Shown: positions 1 through 8,075 of the stretch, piece by piece
Position numbering within the stretch: position 1 is the stretch's first letter
Layout: every line of letters begins with the position of its first letter
Source: Chloroflexota bacterium
GTDB taxonomy: Bacteria > Chloroflexota > Anaerolineae > Anaerolineales > Anaerolineaceae
NCBI GenBank assembly: GCA_011053085.1
Contig: DSBE01000167.1
Location: forward strand, 1-11,857
DNA: 11,857 bases
Direction: 5' to 3'
Translations under genes and position numbers: made by a program
The notes under the pieces: generated by a model
What the model was told of the DNA's origin: nothing
Database searches by the model: none
The model's input: the letters and a program-made list of their open reading frames with translations, nothing else

Positions 1-649
1 CTTTAATCGCGCGCAGCAGGTCTGCTGAGACCTGATCAATATCCTGCGTGCCATCAACTTCCACCAAAATATTCTGTTTTTGGTAGAAATCGATCAATGG
101 TGCAGTATTTTCCATATACACATCAATACGGTTTTTCACCGTGGCTGGCTTATCATCTTCACGCTGCACCAGGGCTGCTCCATCATGGTCGCAAATGCCG
201 GCCACTTTGGGCGGCTTCGAAACCGGGTGATAGGGCGTGCTGCACACCGGACAGGTCCAGCGGCCACTCAGCCGTTCAACCAACACCGGGGCTGGCACAG
301 CGATATAGGGAACACACAGAACTTTCCCATCAATGTCTTCCAGCATGGCTGCCAGTGCCTGTGCCTGATCAGGCGTGCGCGGATAGCCATCCAGCAAAGC
401 CCCGCCTTCACGCGTGTCTTCACGGCTGATGCGGTCACGCACCATTTCGTTGGTGACATCATCTGGCACCAGCTCGCCTTTGGCCATATAACCTTTTGCC
501 AGCAAACCTAACTCGGTTTCGTTGCGCAGATTTTCCCGAAAGATATCGCCGGTTGAAATATGCACAAGATTCAGATTTTCAGATAAGATCTCTGCCTGCG
601 TGCCTTTGCCTGCGCCCGGAGGGCCTAACAAAACGATGAAATTTGCCAT
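1..649 (-). CDS. adk: Adenylate kinase, 3' end cut by window edge
   Basis: Adenylate kinase converts ATP plus AMP into two ADP in the cytoplasm. Reading down from the ATG at 649 gives 216 codons with no stop before the edge, about the full family length (E. coli 214), so only a few residues are missing. Seen: P-loop GPPGAGKG at residues 9-16, STGD near 32-35, DGYPRT at 87-92 (usually DGFPRT) and REDD at 163-166. The LID carries CPVC (C133, C136) and CDHD (C153, D156), the Cys3-Asp zinc-binding set of long-form bacterial kinases. It starts 19 bases after the secY stop, with GGAGAAAGG upstream. The secY-adk linkage is typical of spc operons. Identity is secure; the true stop lies outside. Confidence 0.96.
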   Translation of the reverse strand, partial: MANFIVLLGPPGAGKGTQAEILSENLNLVHISTGDIFRENLRNETELGLLAKGYMAKGELVPDDVTNEMVRDRISREDTREGGALLDGYPRTPDQAQALAAMLEDIDGKVLCVPYIAVPAPVLVERLSGRWTCPVCSTPYHPVSKPPKVAGICDHDGAALVQREDDKPATVKNRIDVYMENTAPLIDFYQKQNILVEVDGTQDIDQVSADLLRAIK

Positions 650-668
650 GTTTTTTTACCTTTCTCCG

Positions 669-1979
669 CTAACGCGCAATCAAATGGTCATCATAACCAT
701 GCAGTTTGAGCTCAGTCTCAATGATATTGAAGGTATCGCGCACAGTACCCACCACGATCAACAGACCTGAGGAAGATACCAGCAGCATGCTCTGGTTAGC
801 AATCGGTAGAATGGCGGTAACAATATAAGGAAGCACGGCCACAAAGCCCAGGAACAACGCCCCCGGCAGCGTGATGCGATTTTGCACCTTGCTCAAATAC
901 TTTTGCGTAGGCGCTCCACGCGATACGCCAGGTATCTGAGCACCCTGTTTCTTAAGATTATCACCATATGCCTGCTGCTCGAACAAAATGGTGGTATAGA
1001 AGAAAGTAAAGCCCACCACCAGTAAGAAAAACACCAGGATATACCAGATATTGGTACCTCCAAACACATCATAAATGGTCTGCGCAAAATTACTCAGCCA
1101 GGCAGCCTGAGAGCCGATGAAATAGCTGGCAAGAATCGCTGGAAAACTCAGCAATGTTTGCGCAAAGATCAACGGGATCATGCCTGCCATGTTCACCCGC
1201 AGCGGAATATGGCTGCGAACCGGCATCGACATGCGCGTACCCACCCGCCTTCCGGGGAATAATACCGGCACCTTGCGCTGGCCTTCCTGCACATATACCA
1301 CCGCGAAGGTAGTCACTGCCAGGATCGCCAGGATAACGATCAAAAGCCACCACCATCCATCAGACTGGATCAACTGCGCCAGGTTCACCGGGATACGTGA
1401 AACCACACCAGAGAGAATGATCAATGAAAGGCCCTGATTGGGAATACCGAATTCAGAGATCAACTGGCCAATCCAGATCCCCAACATCGTACCGGCGATC
1501 ATACTGATCACCGTCGCCACAATCGGCAAGCCGAAGCCCTCCGAAGTTAAGATAGGCACACCGAACATGGTGTTAAAGATGTTGATCTGGCCCACCGCTG
1601 AAAGCAACGCCATCGGTATCGTCAGGAGCATGGTCCATTTTTCCATGAACTTCTGCCCCCCCTCCTTCATCTTCTCCTCAAGCGCCGGAATAATAGGCAT
1701 AAGCAGCTGGAGGATAATCTGAGCGGTAATGTAAGGATAGACACCCATCGCCAGCACAGAGAAGTTTGAAACGGCACCGCCAGACAGCAAGTCCAGCAGG
1801 TTCACCAGGTTGCCGCTGGCGCCGCCCGTGGCAACTGCTTGTTGAAACACCGAACGGTCAATCCCGGGCACCGGCACATTTGCCGCAAAACGGTAAATGA
1901 CCAACAATAACAATGTGATTAACAACTTATTGCGAATATCCTCTGATTTCCACAGGAATCGCCATGCTGATTTTTTCAT
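669..1979 (-). CDS. secY: SecY, protein translocase channel subunit
   Basis: SecY forms the membrane pore that, with SecE and SecG, exports unfolded proteins and inserts membrane proteins. The 436-residue product (E. coli 443) has about ten hydrophobic segments. Seen: first membrane segment near 19-36; plug and second segment with LLDLLSGGAVSNFSVLAMG at 61-79 followed by YPYITAQIILQLL, the classic SecY signature; a basic cytosolic loop at 231-260 (QEGQRKVPV, then RSHIPLRVN) of the type that contacts SecA or the ribosome; and a last segment at 395-411 before a short cytosolic tail. The start MKKSAWRFLW is preceded by GGAGGG about 11 bases upstream. It lies between rplO and adk, its usual position. 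Confidence 0.98.
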   Translation of the reverse strand: MKKSAWRFLWKSEDIRNKLLITLLLLVIYRFAANVPVPGIDRSVFQQAVATGGASGNLVNLLDLLSGGAVSNFSVLAMGVYPYITAQIILQLLMPIIPALEEKMKEGGQKFMEKWTMLLTIPMALLSAVGQINIFNTMFGVPILTSEGFGLPIVATVISMIAGTMLGIWIGQLISEFGIPNQGLSLIILSGVVSRIPVNLAQLIQSDGWWWLLIVILAILAVTTFAVVYVQEGQRKVPVLFPGRRVGTRMSMPVRSHIPLRVNMAGMIPLIFAQTLLSFPAILASYFIGSQAAWLSNFAQTIYDVFGGTNIWYILVFFLLVVGFTFFYTTILFEQQAYGDNLKKQGAQIPGVSRGAPTQKYLSKVQNRITLPGALFLGFVAVLPYIVTAILPIANQSMLLVSSSGLLIVVGTVRDTFNIIETELKLHGYDDHLIAR

Positions 1980-2013
1980 GCTCAGGGGTCCCTCCGTTCT
2001 TTCCTATCCAATG

Positions 2014-2469
2014 TCAGTCAAGCAGTTCGATCGAACCGCCGGCGGCTTCAATTTTTGCTTTCGCACTTTTCGAAACCCGGTGCACTTTGACCTTCAACGG
2101 AATCTCAATTTCGCCCTGACCGAGAATAACCACTGGATCCTTCTTGCGGCCCAGCATATTGCGCTCGATCATGGTTTCTGGCGTCACTTCCTCGTTCGCT
2201 TCAAAGCAGCGTACAAGGTCGTCGAGGTTGAACTCGTTGTATTCAACCTGGTTTGGATTCCTAAATCCTTCACCACGTTTGAATGGCAGACGCCGGTAGA
2301 AAGGCAGGTTACCGCCCTGATGATAGAGCTTGCCGCCCCATCCAGCGCGAGATTTTTGTCCTTTGGTGCCGCGGCCTGCGGTTTTACCCTGGCCAGCAGC
2401 GTTGCCACGCCCAACTCGCTTTTTACGGTGGGTGGCACCTTCATTGGGTTTTAAATCATCCAATTTCAT
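2014..2469 (-). CDS. rplO: 50S ribosomal protein L15
   Basis: L15 binds 23S rRNA and is a late assembly protein of the large subunit. The product is about 151 residues (E. coli 144). Seen: N-terminal MKLDDLKPN, then a glycine- and arginine-rich stretch with KKRVGRGNAAGQG and RGTKGQKSRAG, the rRNA-binding extension typical of L15, then LPFYRRLPFKRGEGF. The C-terminal part is the globular half, ending GGSIELLD. Two ATG codons stand in tandem (2472 and 2469). The GAGGAG inside the end of rpmD lies 3 bases from the first and 6 from the second, so I chose the second; the protein would differ by one Met. It directly follows the rpmD stop, implying translational coupling. Confidence 0.97.
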   Translation of the reverse strand: MKLDDLKPNEGATHRKKRVGRGNAAGQGKTAGRGTKGQKSRAGWGGKLYHQGGNLPFYRRLPFKRGEGFRNPNQVEYNEFNLDDLVRCFEANEEVTPETMIERNMLGRKKDPVVILGQGEIEIPLKVKVHRVSKSAKAKIEAAGGSIELLD

Positions 2470-2472
2470 CAT

Positions 2473-2658
2473 TTACTCCTCAATTTCCACGAGGTGTGCC
2501 ACTTTCGACAACATACCTCGCAGTACTGGGCCGTCAACCTGTTTAACAGTCTGGTTGATTTTTTTCAGTCCCAGTGCGCGAACAGTGCCTTTGTGGCGTT
2601 TTGAATACCCGATCGGGCTTTTCACCAATGTAATCTTAACGACTTTTTCTTTCGTCAT
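2473..2658 (-). CDS. rpmD: 50S ribosomal protein L30
   Basis: L30 is a small peripheral protein of the large subunit. The 61-residue product matches the usual size (E. coli 59). Seen: a lysine-rich start, [19 protein letters not shown] at about 7-25, which is the L30 core, then [12 protein letters not shown]. The end, VAHLVEIEE, resembles the usual L30 C-terminus. Its ATG comes one base after the rpsE stop codon. A GAGGAAAGG sequence lies within the last codons of rpsE, so translation is probably coupled. Its last codons GAG GAG in turn act as the ribosome binding site for rplO. Some bacteria lack this gene; its presence between rpsE and rplO is the ordinary arrangement. Confidence 0.97.
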   Translation of the reverse strand: MTKEKVVKITLVKSPIGYSKRHKGTVRALGLKKINQTVKQVDGPVLRGMLSKVAHLVEIEE

Positions 2659-2659
2659 C

Positions 2660-3190
2660 CTATGCTGCCTTTCCTCGTGTCCAGAAAGGTTTGACTTGTT
2701 CCACCGGTTTGCCGCGGCGGTATGCTTCTTTTTCTGGATCTTTCAACTGATCGAGAGCATCAAAGGTAGCCCGCACCACATTCAAGGTGTTGGCGCTGCC
2801 CAAAGATTTGGTCAAAATATTCTGTAAACCCACTGCTTCGAGCACAGCACGCACGCCACCACCGGCAATAACGCCGGTACCGGGCGTAGCCGGCCGCAGC
2901 AGCACATGTGCGCCAGAAACCTTGCCTTCCACCGGATGGGCAATCGTGCCATCAATGGTGGGGATCGACTTCAGGTTCGCACGGGCCTTTTCCGAGGCTT
3001 TACGCATGGCTTCGGGCACAGCGTTGGCTTTACCCAATCCCAGGCCGACTTTGCCTTTGTTGTCGCCGGCAACTACCAGCACACGGAATTGGAAGCGCCG
3101 TCCGCCCTTGACCACTTTGGCGACACGCGCAATTTCTACCACGCGCTCATCGAGTTCTTCTTTATATTCATAATCGTGTTGCATATTCAT
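2660..3190 (-). CDS. rpsE: 30S ribosomal protein S5
   Basis: S5 sits on the solvent side of the 30S subunit and affects decoding accuracy and mRNA unwinding. Seen: [19 protein letters not shown], then [20 protein letters not shown] (the S5 double-stranded-RNA-binding-like domain), and the C-terminal domain with [20 protein letters not shown] and [20 protein letters not shown]. The start is uncertain. A GTG at 3211 overlaps the rplR stop (TAGTG) and would give 183 residues, with only a weak GGA upstream. An ATG at 3190 gives 176 residues (E. coli 167) and has AAGGA 11 bases upstream; I prefer it. A further ATG lies at 3184. The identity does not depend on the choice. Confidence 0.95.
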   Translation of the reverse strand: MNMQHDYEYKEELDERVVEIARVAKVVKGGRRFQFRVLVVAGDNKGKVGLGLGKANAVPEAMRKASEKARANLKSIPTIDGTIAHPVEGKVSGAHVLLRPATPGTGVIAGGGVRAVLEAVGLQNILTKSLGSANTLNVVRATFDALDQLKDPEKEAYRRGKPVEQVKPFWTRGKAA

Positions 3191-3210
3191 CGTCGCATCA
3201 TTCCTTACCA

Positions 3211-3576
3211 CTAGAATTCCAGACCGGCTTTGCGAGCAGCATCTGCCAGGGCTTTCACACGGCCAATGTACTTATTGCCGCCGCGATCGAATACCACTTT
3301 GTTGATGCCGTGATCGAGCGCTCGTTTCCCAACCAGTTCGCCCACCAGGGTGGCCTGTTCTGATTTGGTTTTGCCATCCAGTTGCTCGCGCAGTTCACGA
3401 TCAAGGGTCGAAGCTGAAACCAGCGTATGCTGGGCTTTGTCATCGATCACCTGGGCGTAAATTTCCTCATCAGAGCGAAATACACACAGACGGGGAATAT
3501 CAGCGGTTCCAGTTATCCATCGGCGGATGCGGCGATGGCGGCGTTCTCTTGCTTGTTTCTTAGATAATTTTGCCAT
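3211..3576 (-). CDS. rplR: 50S ribosomal protein L18
   Basis: L18 binds 5S rRNA and, with L5, joins it to the large subunit at the central protuberance. The 121-residue product fits the family (E. coli 117). Seen: a strongly basic N-terminus, [14 protein letters not shown], then [20 protein letters not shown], the start of the L18 fold. The C-terminus [20 protein letters not shown] followed by ARKAGLEF is the most diagnostic stretch. The ATG at 3576 lies 17 bases after rplF, with AGAAGGTGG about 10 bases upstream. The stop overlaps or closely precedes the start of rpsE, depending on which rpsE start is used. Confidence 0.98.
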   Translation of the reverse strand: MAKLSKKQARERRHRRIRRWITGTADIPRLCVFRSDEEIYAQVIDDKAQHTLVSASTLDRELREQLDGKTKSEQATLVGELVGKRALDHGINKVVFDRGGNKYIGRVKALADAARKAGLEF

Positions 3577-3593
3577 TTTTCTTAATCCACCTT

Positions 3594-4169
3594 CTAACCT
3601 ACTTTACCAGCCTTGCCAGGCAGGATCTTGACATATTCGCCTTTGTAACGCAGGCCTTTGCCTTTGTATACGTTCGGCGGGCGCACTTTGCGCACATCAC
3701 TGGCAATCTGGCCAACCAGGGCCTTGTCAATACCATTGACATGCACATAACAGTTCAAACCATCTGAACCACTGGCACGCGGCACCTTTGAATCCACCTC
3801 AAAAGAAATCCCTTGCGGAGGGGTCATTTCGACAGGGTGAGAATAGCCGACATGCAGCACCAGGTTGTCACCATTCATTTCCGCACGGTAGCCAACACCG
3901 CGCACTTCGATGATCTTCTGAAAACCATCATGCACACCGGTCACCATGTTCTGAATCAGGGAACGGGTGGTGCCAAACAGCGAACGCACTCGTTTTTCCT
4001 CAGACTCGATCTTTACAACCACCTGGTTATCAGCCTTTTCGATGATCATCTCAGGGGCAAAGGTCCATTCCAACTGTCCTTTGGGGCCTTTTACCTTAAC
4101 GGTGGTGCCCTGAATGTCCACTTCCACCTTTTCAGGGATGGTCACGGGGAGTTTACCAATACGAGACAT
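3594..4169 (-). CDS. rplF: 50S ribosomal protein L6
   Basis: L6 lies near the factor-binding site and the sarcin-ricin loop of the large subunit. The 191-residue product is slightly longer than in E. coli (177). Seen: start [17 protein letters not shown], then [13 protein letters not shown] in the first of two similar domains, [18 protein letters not shown] near 62-79, and the second domain ending with [20 protein letters not shown], a close match to the L6 C-terminal signature. GAGGAG lies 6 bases before the ATG. It follows rpsH after 17 bases, as usual in spc operons. Confidence 0.98.
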   Translation of the reverse strand: MSRIGKLPVTIPEKVEVDIQGTTVKVKGPKGQLEWTFAPEMIIEKADNQVVVKIESEEKRVRSLFGTTRSLIQNMVTGVHDGFQKIIEVRGVGYRAEMNGDNLVLHVGYSHPVEMTPPQGISFEVDSKVPRASGSDGLNCYVHVNGIDKALVGQIASDVRKVRPPNVYKGKGLRYKGEYVKILPGKAGKVG

Positions 4170-4186
4170 TGTTGTTCTCCTCTTTC

Positions 4187-4600
4187 TTACCAGACCTTGC
4201 AGATGATCTCACCACCCATGTTGGCGCGGCGAGCTTGCTGCCCGGTCATCAAACCTTTAGAAGTTGACACAATGGCAATACCCATGCCGCTCAACACCCA
4301 GGGGATATCTTTTTTCTGGGTATAGATTCGGCGTCCAGGGCGGCTGACACGTTCCAGATTGGTGATCACGCAGCTTCGTTCACGGCGCTCACCCACATAT
4401 TTCAGGGTGATGCGCAGAACTTTGAAGCCTGGTTTCTCGCCATCGACAACTTCATACTCAACAATAAAACCTTCTTCCTTCAAAATGCGCGCAATTTCGC
4501 TCTTCACCTTTGAAGAAGGCATTGACACACTCGGACGCCCTGCCATGATGGCATTGCGAATTCGTGTCAACATATCAGCAATCGGATCACTTACAGTCAT
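4187..4600 (-). CDS. rpsH: 30S ribosomal protein S8
   Basis: S8 is a primary 16S rRNA-binding protein that organises the 30S platform. In E. coli it also represses the spc operon by binding mRNA near rplE. Seen in 137 residues (E. coli 130): DPIADMLTRIRNAIMAG at 5-21, the MPSSKVKSEIARILKEEGFI helix, and the rRNA-binding C-terminal domain with STSKGLMTGQQARR and GGEIICKVW. GGAGG lies 8 bases before the ATG. I did not find an obvious copy of the E. coli S8 mRNA site near rplE, but I could not fold the region, so S8 autoregulation here is unproven. Confidence 0.98.
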   Translation of the reverse strand: MTVSDPIADMLTRIRNAIMAGRPSVSMPSSKVKSEIARILKEEGFIVEYEVVDGEKPGFKVLRITLKYVGERRERSCVITNLERVSRPGRRIYTQKKDIPWVLSGMGIAIVSTSKGLMTGQQARRANMGGEIICKVW

Positions 4601-4621
4601 GATTTAAACCTCCAGCCTTCT

Positions 4622-4804
4622 CTACCAGGACGATTTCGTCACACCAGGAATTTCACCGCGCAGTGCGCGTTCGCGAAAACAAATTCGGCACATGCCAAAG
4701 CGGCGTATATAACCGCGCGGGCGCCCACAAATTTTGCAGCGATTGCGAACACGAACCTGGTATTTCCGTCGTTCTTCCCGATACGGCATACTTTTTTTCG
4801 ACAT
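4622..4804 (-). CDS. rpsN: 30S ribosomal protein S14, zinc-binding short form (type Z)
   Basis: S14 is a late-assembling protein of the 30S head. This is the short zinc-ribbon form of 60 residues, unlike the roughly 100-residue zinc-free form of E. coli. Seen: a basic N-terminus ([17 protein letters not shown]), then C23-x2-C26, [17 protein letters not shown], and C39-x2-C42, which supplies all four zinc ligands, then [16 protein letters not shown], the conserved C-terminal tail. It starts 4 bases after rplE, whose final GAG GAG codons form the ribosome binding site. No zinc-independent paralogue is present in this window. Confidence 0.98.
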   Translation of the reverse strand: MSKKSMPYREERRKYQVRVRNRCKICGRPRGYIRRFGMCRICFRERALRGEIPGVTKSSW

Positions 4805-4808
4805 ATTC

Positions 4809-5360
4809 TTACTCCTCGTCTTTCACAAAGGGCATACCCAACAATTCCAGCATTCGATATGCCTGCTCATCTGTCTGAGCGGACGTAACCACAGAAATTT
4901 CCATGCCGCGAATCTTATCAATCTGATCGTAAACAATTTCTGGGAAGATCAATTGCTCACGCAAGCCCAGGGTGTAATTCCCGCGCCCATCAAATGATTT
5001 GTTGGGAATGCCGCGGAAGTCACGCACACGAGGAAGTGCAATGTTCATCAATCGATCCAAAAAAGACCACATTTTATAACCGCGCAGTGTCACCTTGGCA
5101 CCGATCTCACGGCCTTCACGCAATTTGAAGTTCGCGATCGAATGCTTGGCTTTGGTCACAACCGGTTTTTGTCCGGTGATCACTGAAAGATCACGCACAG
5201 CACCTTCCAACGCCTTGGGATTGTCAAGCGCTTCACCCAATCCGATATTGACCACAACCTTCTCTACACCGGGAACGCCGTTGGGATTGTCGATACCCAA
5301 CTCTTTCATCAAGGCGGGTTTCACTTCATCGATGTATTTCTGTTCTAATACATTCTTCAT
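4809..5360 (-). CDS. rplE: 50S ribosomal protein L5
   Basis: L5 binds 5S rRNA and contacts the P-site tRNA from the central protuberance. The 183-residue product is typical (E. coli 179). Seen: [19 protein letters not shown] near the start, [15 protein letters not shown] at about 30-44, [20 protein letters not shown], and [18 protein letters not shown], the L5 signature around 111-128. The C-terminal part contains [23 protein letters not shown] lies 8 bases before the ATG, itself 18 bases after rplX. The order rplX-rplE-rpsN is standard. Confidence 0.98.
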   Translation of the reverse strand: MKNVLEQKYIDEVKPALMKELGIDNPNGVPGVEKVVVNIGLGEALDNPKALEGAVRDLSVITGQKPVVTKAKHSIANFKLREGREIGAKVTLRGYKMWSFLDRLMNIALPRVRDFRGIPNKSFDGRGNYTLGLREQLIFPEIVYDQIDKIRGMEISVVTSAQTDEQAYRMLELLGMPFVKDEE

Positions 5361-5378
5361 CTAACCAGCTCCAATTCC

Positions 5379-5717
5379 TTAGTCAAACAGCGCATTGCAT
5401 TTTTTGCATTGGCGCTGGCTCTTGCCGTCTTCATCACGCACAATTCCCACACGAGTGGTTTTGTTGCATTTGGGACAAACCAACATTACATTGGAGATAT
5501 CCATCGGGGCTTCAAATTTCACGATCCCCGGATTGATATTCCGTCCTTCCGACTGCACCTGGCGCTGATGCTTGGTGGCAATGTTGATGCCCTGCACCAC
5601 AACCCGATGTTCATCGGGGATCACACGGATCACTTCACCGCGTTTTCCTTTGTCGATGCGGCGCCCAGTCAAAACTTCTATGGTATCGCCGGTTTTAATT
5701 TTTATCTTAGCTTTCAT
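5379..5717 (-). CDS. rplX: 50S ribosomal protein L24
   Basis: L24 is an early assembly protein that nucleates folding of 23S rRNA near the exit tunnel. The product has 112 residues (E. coli 104). Seen: KIKTGDTIEVLTGR, then DKGKRGEVIRVIPDEHRVVV, the KOW motif that binds RNA, and VKFEAPMDISNVMLVCPKC. Two CxxC pairs (C81/C84 and C104/C107) could bind zinc; E. coli L24 lacks them but many other bacterial L24 proteins have them. A GTG at 5729 is in frame, but AAGGA would touch it directly; the ATG at 5717 has AAGGAG 11 bases upstream and gives the expected MKAKIKIKTGD start, so I chose that. Confidence 0.97.
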   Translation of the reverse strand: MKAKIKIKTGDTIEVLTGRRIDKGKRGEVIRVIPDEHRVVVQGINIATKHQRQVQSEGRNINPGIVKFEAPMDISNVMLVCPKCNKTTRVGIVRDEDGKSQRQCKKCNALFD

Positions 5718-5732
5718 CGTTCTAAACACTCC

Positions 5733-6104
5733 TTAAAGCACCTCGGGCGCCAGCGACACAATGCGCATATACCCTTTTTCGCGCAGTTCTCGCGCAACCG
5801 GCCCGAAGATACGAGTGCCGCGCGGGTTTTGCCCCTCAGCGTCGAGAATAACAGCAGCATTGTCGTCAAAGCGGATGGAAGAACCATCAGAACGGCGCCA
5901 TTCTTTGGTTGTGCGCACAATCACCGCTTTTACAATTTCGCTTTTCTTGACAGAACCCTGCGGTGTCGCAGATTTCACAGAGCACACCACAATGTCGCCC
6001 ACATGCGCGTAACGCCGTGTAGATCCGCCTATGATGTGGATCACGCCCAATTCGCGCGCGCCGGTGTTATCAGCGACTTTTAATCGAGTTTCCTTCTGAA
6101 TCAT
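5733..6104 (-). CDS. rplN: 50S ribosomal protein L14
   Basis: L14 forms part of the intersubunit face of the 50S subunit and bridge B8, and is where the silencing factor RsfS binds. The 123-residue product is exactly the length of the E. coli protein. Seen: [18 protein letters not shown], the near-universal start, [29 protein letters not shown] signature residues ([19 protein letters not shown] at about 62-80), DDNAAVILD and [19 protein letters not shown] lies 6 bases before the ATG. The stop is followed at once by the Shine-Dalgarno sequence of rplX. Confidence 0.98.
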   Translation of the reverse strand: MIQKETRLKVADNTGARELGVIHIIGGSTRRYAHVGDIVVCSVKSATPQGSVKKSEIVKAVIVRTTKEWRRSDGSSIRFDDNAAVILDAEGQNPRGTRIFGPVARELREKGYMRIVSLAPEVL

Positions 6105-6122
6105 CGCATGCTCCTTTACTTG

Positions 6123-6371
6123 CTATTGCTCTGCGCGTTCCACAATTTCTTCAACAGCCCATCGCTTGGTCCGTGACAACGGACGGCTTTCGACTATTTT
6201 CACCAGGTCGCCTTCGTTGCAACCCAACTCATCATGCGCTTTCACGCGATGGGTCTTCTGGACAACCTTCTTATACACCGGGTGTCGATAGGTCCGGGTA
6301 ATATCTACAGAAACGGTCTTCTGCATTTTATTGCTCGAAACCACACCAACCATTCTTCGGCGGTCATTCAT
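6123..6371 (-). CDS. rpsQ: 30S ribosomal protein S17
   Basis: S17 is a primary 16S rRNA-binding protein of the 30S body. The 82-residue product matches the family (E. coli 84). Seen: [57 protein letters not shown] followed by SRTKRW, which is the S17 signature in an OB fold. Its ATG overlaps the end of rpmC by eight bases (ATGAATGA), and GAGGTG within the rpmC codons lies just upstream, so translation of the two genes is likely coupled. Confidence 0.98.
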   Translation of the reverse strand: MNDRRRMVGVVSSNKMQKTVSVDITRTYRHPVYKKVVQKTHRVKAHDELGCNEGDLVKIVESRPLSRTKRWAVEEIVERAEQ

Positions 6372-6573
6372 CTTTCACCTCTTCAGCAAGTTCTCGCTCA
6401 TGCATCACTGTCATCATGCGGGCAATGTCACGGCGAACCACCTTGAAACGGCTGGTGTCGGTGATCTGTCCCATCACAAACTGGAACCGCAGGTTCATCA
6501 TTTCCTGCTGAGCGTCATTCATTTTTTCTTCAAGCTGTTTATCAGACAGTTTTCGAATTTCAGTGGCTTTCAT
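6364..6573 (-). CDS. rpmC: 50S ribosomal protein L29
   Basis: L29 is a small two-helix protein at the tunnel exit, part of the docking area for trigger factor and SRP along with L23. The product has 69 residues (E. coli 63). Seen: [18 protein letters not shown], then [20 protein letters not shown] and [14 protein letters not shown], the usual L29 helical hairpin. Two ATGs stand in tandem (6576 and 6573). The first overlaps the rplP stop (TAATG) and is only 3 bases from GGAGG; the second is 6 bases away and gives the expected MKA start, so I chose it. The difference is one Met. Confidence 0.96.
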   Translation of the reverse strand: MKATEIRKLSDKQLEEKMNDAQQEMMNLRFQFVMGQITDTSRFKVVRRDIARMMTVMHERELAEEVKDE

Positions 6574-6575
6574 CA

Positions 6576-6998
6576 TTAACCTCCCAGGGCCTCGTCGCGT
6601 GCGACAACTTTGGTTTTGATGCCAAATTTATACGATGCCTGGTGCAGGGCTTCTTTGGCAATGTCTTCGGGCAGACCGCCCAATTCGAACATCATACGGC
6701 CGGGTTTCACCACAGCCACATAGTATTCCACATTGCCTTTGCCTTTACCCATGCGGGTTTCCGCTGCCTGGTGTGTATAGGGTTTGTCCGGGAAAATCCG
6801 GATCCAAACCTTGCCGCGGCGTTTCATCACACGCACAATCGCACGGCGGGCAGATTCAATTTGACGAGCAGTGATCCAGGCAGGTTCCAGCGCCATCAGC
6901 CCATAGTCACCAAAAGAGACTTCGGCTCCGCGCTGCGCTTTGCCCTTCATACGGCCGCGCATCATTTTTCGATATTTAACACGTTTCGGCATTAACAT
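6576..6998 (-). CDS. rplP: 50S ribosomal protein L16
   Basis: L16 helps position the A-site tRNA and organises the peptidyl transferase region. The 140-residue product is normal (E. coli 136). Seen: start [19 protein letters not shown], the common bacterial form, then [20 protein letters not shown] and [20 protein letters not shown], the first L16 signature, followed by [29 protein letters not shown] at about 83-102 (second signature) and MFELGG. AGAGG lies about 9 bases before the ATG at 6998. An in-frame ATG two codons later is less likely because MLMPKR-type starts are conserved. Confidence 0.98.
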   Translation of the reverse strand: MLMPKRVKYRKMMRGRMKGKAQRGAEVSFGDYGLMALEPAWITARQIESARRAIVRVMKRRGKVWIRIFPDKPYTHQAAETRMGKGKGNVEYYVAVVKPGRMMFELGGLPEDIAKEALHQASYKFGIKTKVVARDEALGG

Positions 6999-7016
6999 AA
7001 TGTCTGACCTCTTTCC

Positions 7017-7712
7017 TTACTCACTGACGTAAACGCCTTCAGTGGATTCAGCCTGTTCGTCCAGGGTGCCCAGCACCTCGCCACGATAAATCCAGACCTT
7101 GATGCCGATTTGTCCATAGGTGGTCCAGGCTTCTGTTTTGGCGAAGTCGATGTCTGCACGCAGTGTTTGCAGCGGAACACGTCCTTCACGCAGCCAGACC
7201 GTACGTGCCATCTCAGCACCGCCCAGACGGCCAGCAGCCATCACTTTGATGCCTTCTGCGCCTTGGCGCATGGTGGCCTGGATAGCCCGCGACATCGCGC
7301 GGCGATAAGAAACACGCCGTTCAATCTGTTCAGCAATGTTGCGCGCGACCAAAAAGGCATCAAGTTCGGGCGCTTTGATCTCTTTGATGTCAAGATCAAC
7401 TTTTTCGCCGGTCATTTCTTCCAGCTCTCTGCGAATCTCTTTGATGGTCTCGCCTTTACGGCCGATCATCACACCCGGTCGTGCTGTGTGCACAGTCACC
7501 TTCAATTTGCCGGGGAAACGCTCGATTTCCACCTGAGAAATACCCGGATTGCCTTTTTTCTCATCCTCTGCAAAGATCGCAGGGATGCGCTTGCGAATGG
7601 CCAGGTCTTCATGCAATTTATCGACATAATCTTCACCTTCTGCGAACCAGCGTCCGCTCCAGGTGCGATTGATCCCCAGACGGAATCCAATTGGATGTAC
7701 TTTTCTACCCAT
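7017..7712 (-). CDS. rpsC: 30S ribosomal protein S3
   Basis: S3 lines the mRNA entry channel in the 30S head and contributes to ribosomal helicase activity. The 231-residue product is typical (E. coli 233). Seen: MGRKVHPIGFRLGINRTWSG, a type-2 KH domain with GRKG at 84-87 (in VMIGRKGETIKEIRREL), then QIERRVSYRRAMSRAIQ and a C-terminal domain with AGRLGGAEMAR and GQIGIKVWIYRGE, the S3 signature. A short acidic tail follows. The ATG is 13 bases after rplV, whose stop overlaps the TAGGAG ribosome binding site. Confidence 0.98.
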   Translation of the reverse strand: MGRKVHPIGFRLGINRTWSGRWFAEGEDYVDKLHEDLAIRKRIPAIFAEDEKKGNPGISQVEIERFPGKLKVTVHTARPGVMIGRKGETIKEIRRELEEMTGEKVDLDIKEIKAPELDAFLVARNIAEQIERRVSYRRAMSRAIQATMRQGAEGIKVMAAGRLGGAEMARTVWLREGRVPLQTLRADIDFAKTEAWTTYGQIGIKVWIYRGEVLGTLDEQAESTEGVYVSE

Positions 7713-7725
7713 GCTTTTTCAACTC

Positions 7726-8073
7726 CTACTCATCACCACGTTCACGTAAAATCACTGTAATATGTGAGTTGCGCCGCAAAATAGGCTTGAAACGTCCTCG
7801 CGCACCAAAGCGGCGCCATTTGCGGGTAGCTGCTTCGTCTGCAAAAATGCGATACACATACAGATCATCACGATCTAATCCAAAATTTTCTTCAGCGTTG
7901 GCCACAGCAGAAGCCAAAAGCTTTTTGACATGCGGAGCAGCGCCCTGTGTCATGAATGACAGTTTCGCCAGCGCTTCCACAGCATTGGTACCACGGATCT
8001 CATTGATCACCAACCTGGTTTTCTGGGCTGAGACACCGCAGTTGCCTAATTTCGCTCGAACATCAGTAGCCAC
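7726..8073 (-). CDS. rplV: 50S ribosomal protein L22 (GTG start)
   Basis: L22 spans the 50S subunit, and its long hairpin narrows the peptide exit tunnel, where macrolides and arrest peptides act. The product has 115 residues (E. coli 110). Seen: SAQKTRLVINEIRGTNAVEA, helical core with LLASAVANAEENFGLDRDDL, then the hairpin FADEAATRKWRRFGARGRF and the ending RRNSHITVILRE. The start is GTG at 8073, with GGAGG 5 bases upstream inside the last codons of rpsS (gap of two bases), implying coupling. No closer ATG start fits. The hairpin has the usual basic composition. Confidence 0.97.
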   Translation of the reverse strand: MATDVRAKLGNCGVSAQKTRLVINEIRGTNAVEALAKLSFMTQGAAPHVKKLLASAVANAEENFGLDRDDLYVYRIFADEAATRKWRRFGARGRFKPILRRNSHITVILRERGDE

Positions 8074-8075
8074 GA

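Noticed and set aside
1980..2013. TTGACT near the end of rplO as a promoter for secY-adk
   Set aside because: No -10-like hexamer occurs at a suitable distance before secY; the gap is only 34 bases and holds a good ribosome binding site.
5409..6083. Open plus-strand frame of 224 codons opposite rplX and rplN
   Set aside because: It is antisense to two certain ribosomal-protein genes, has no recognisable domain and no clear ribosome binding site; codon bias of the real genes explains its length.
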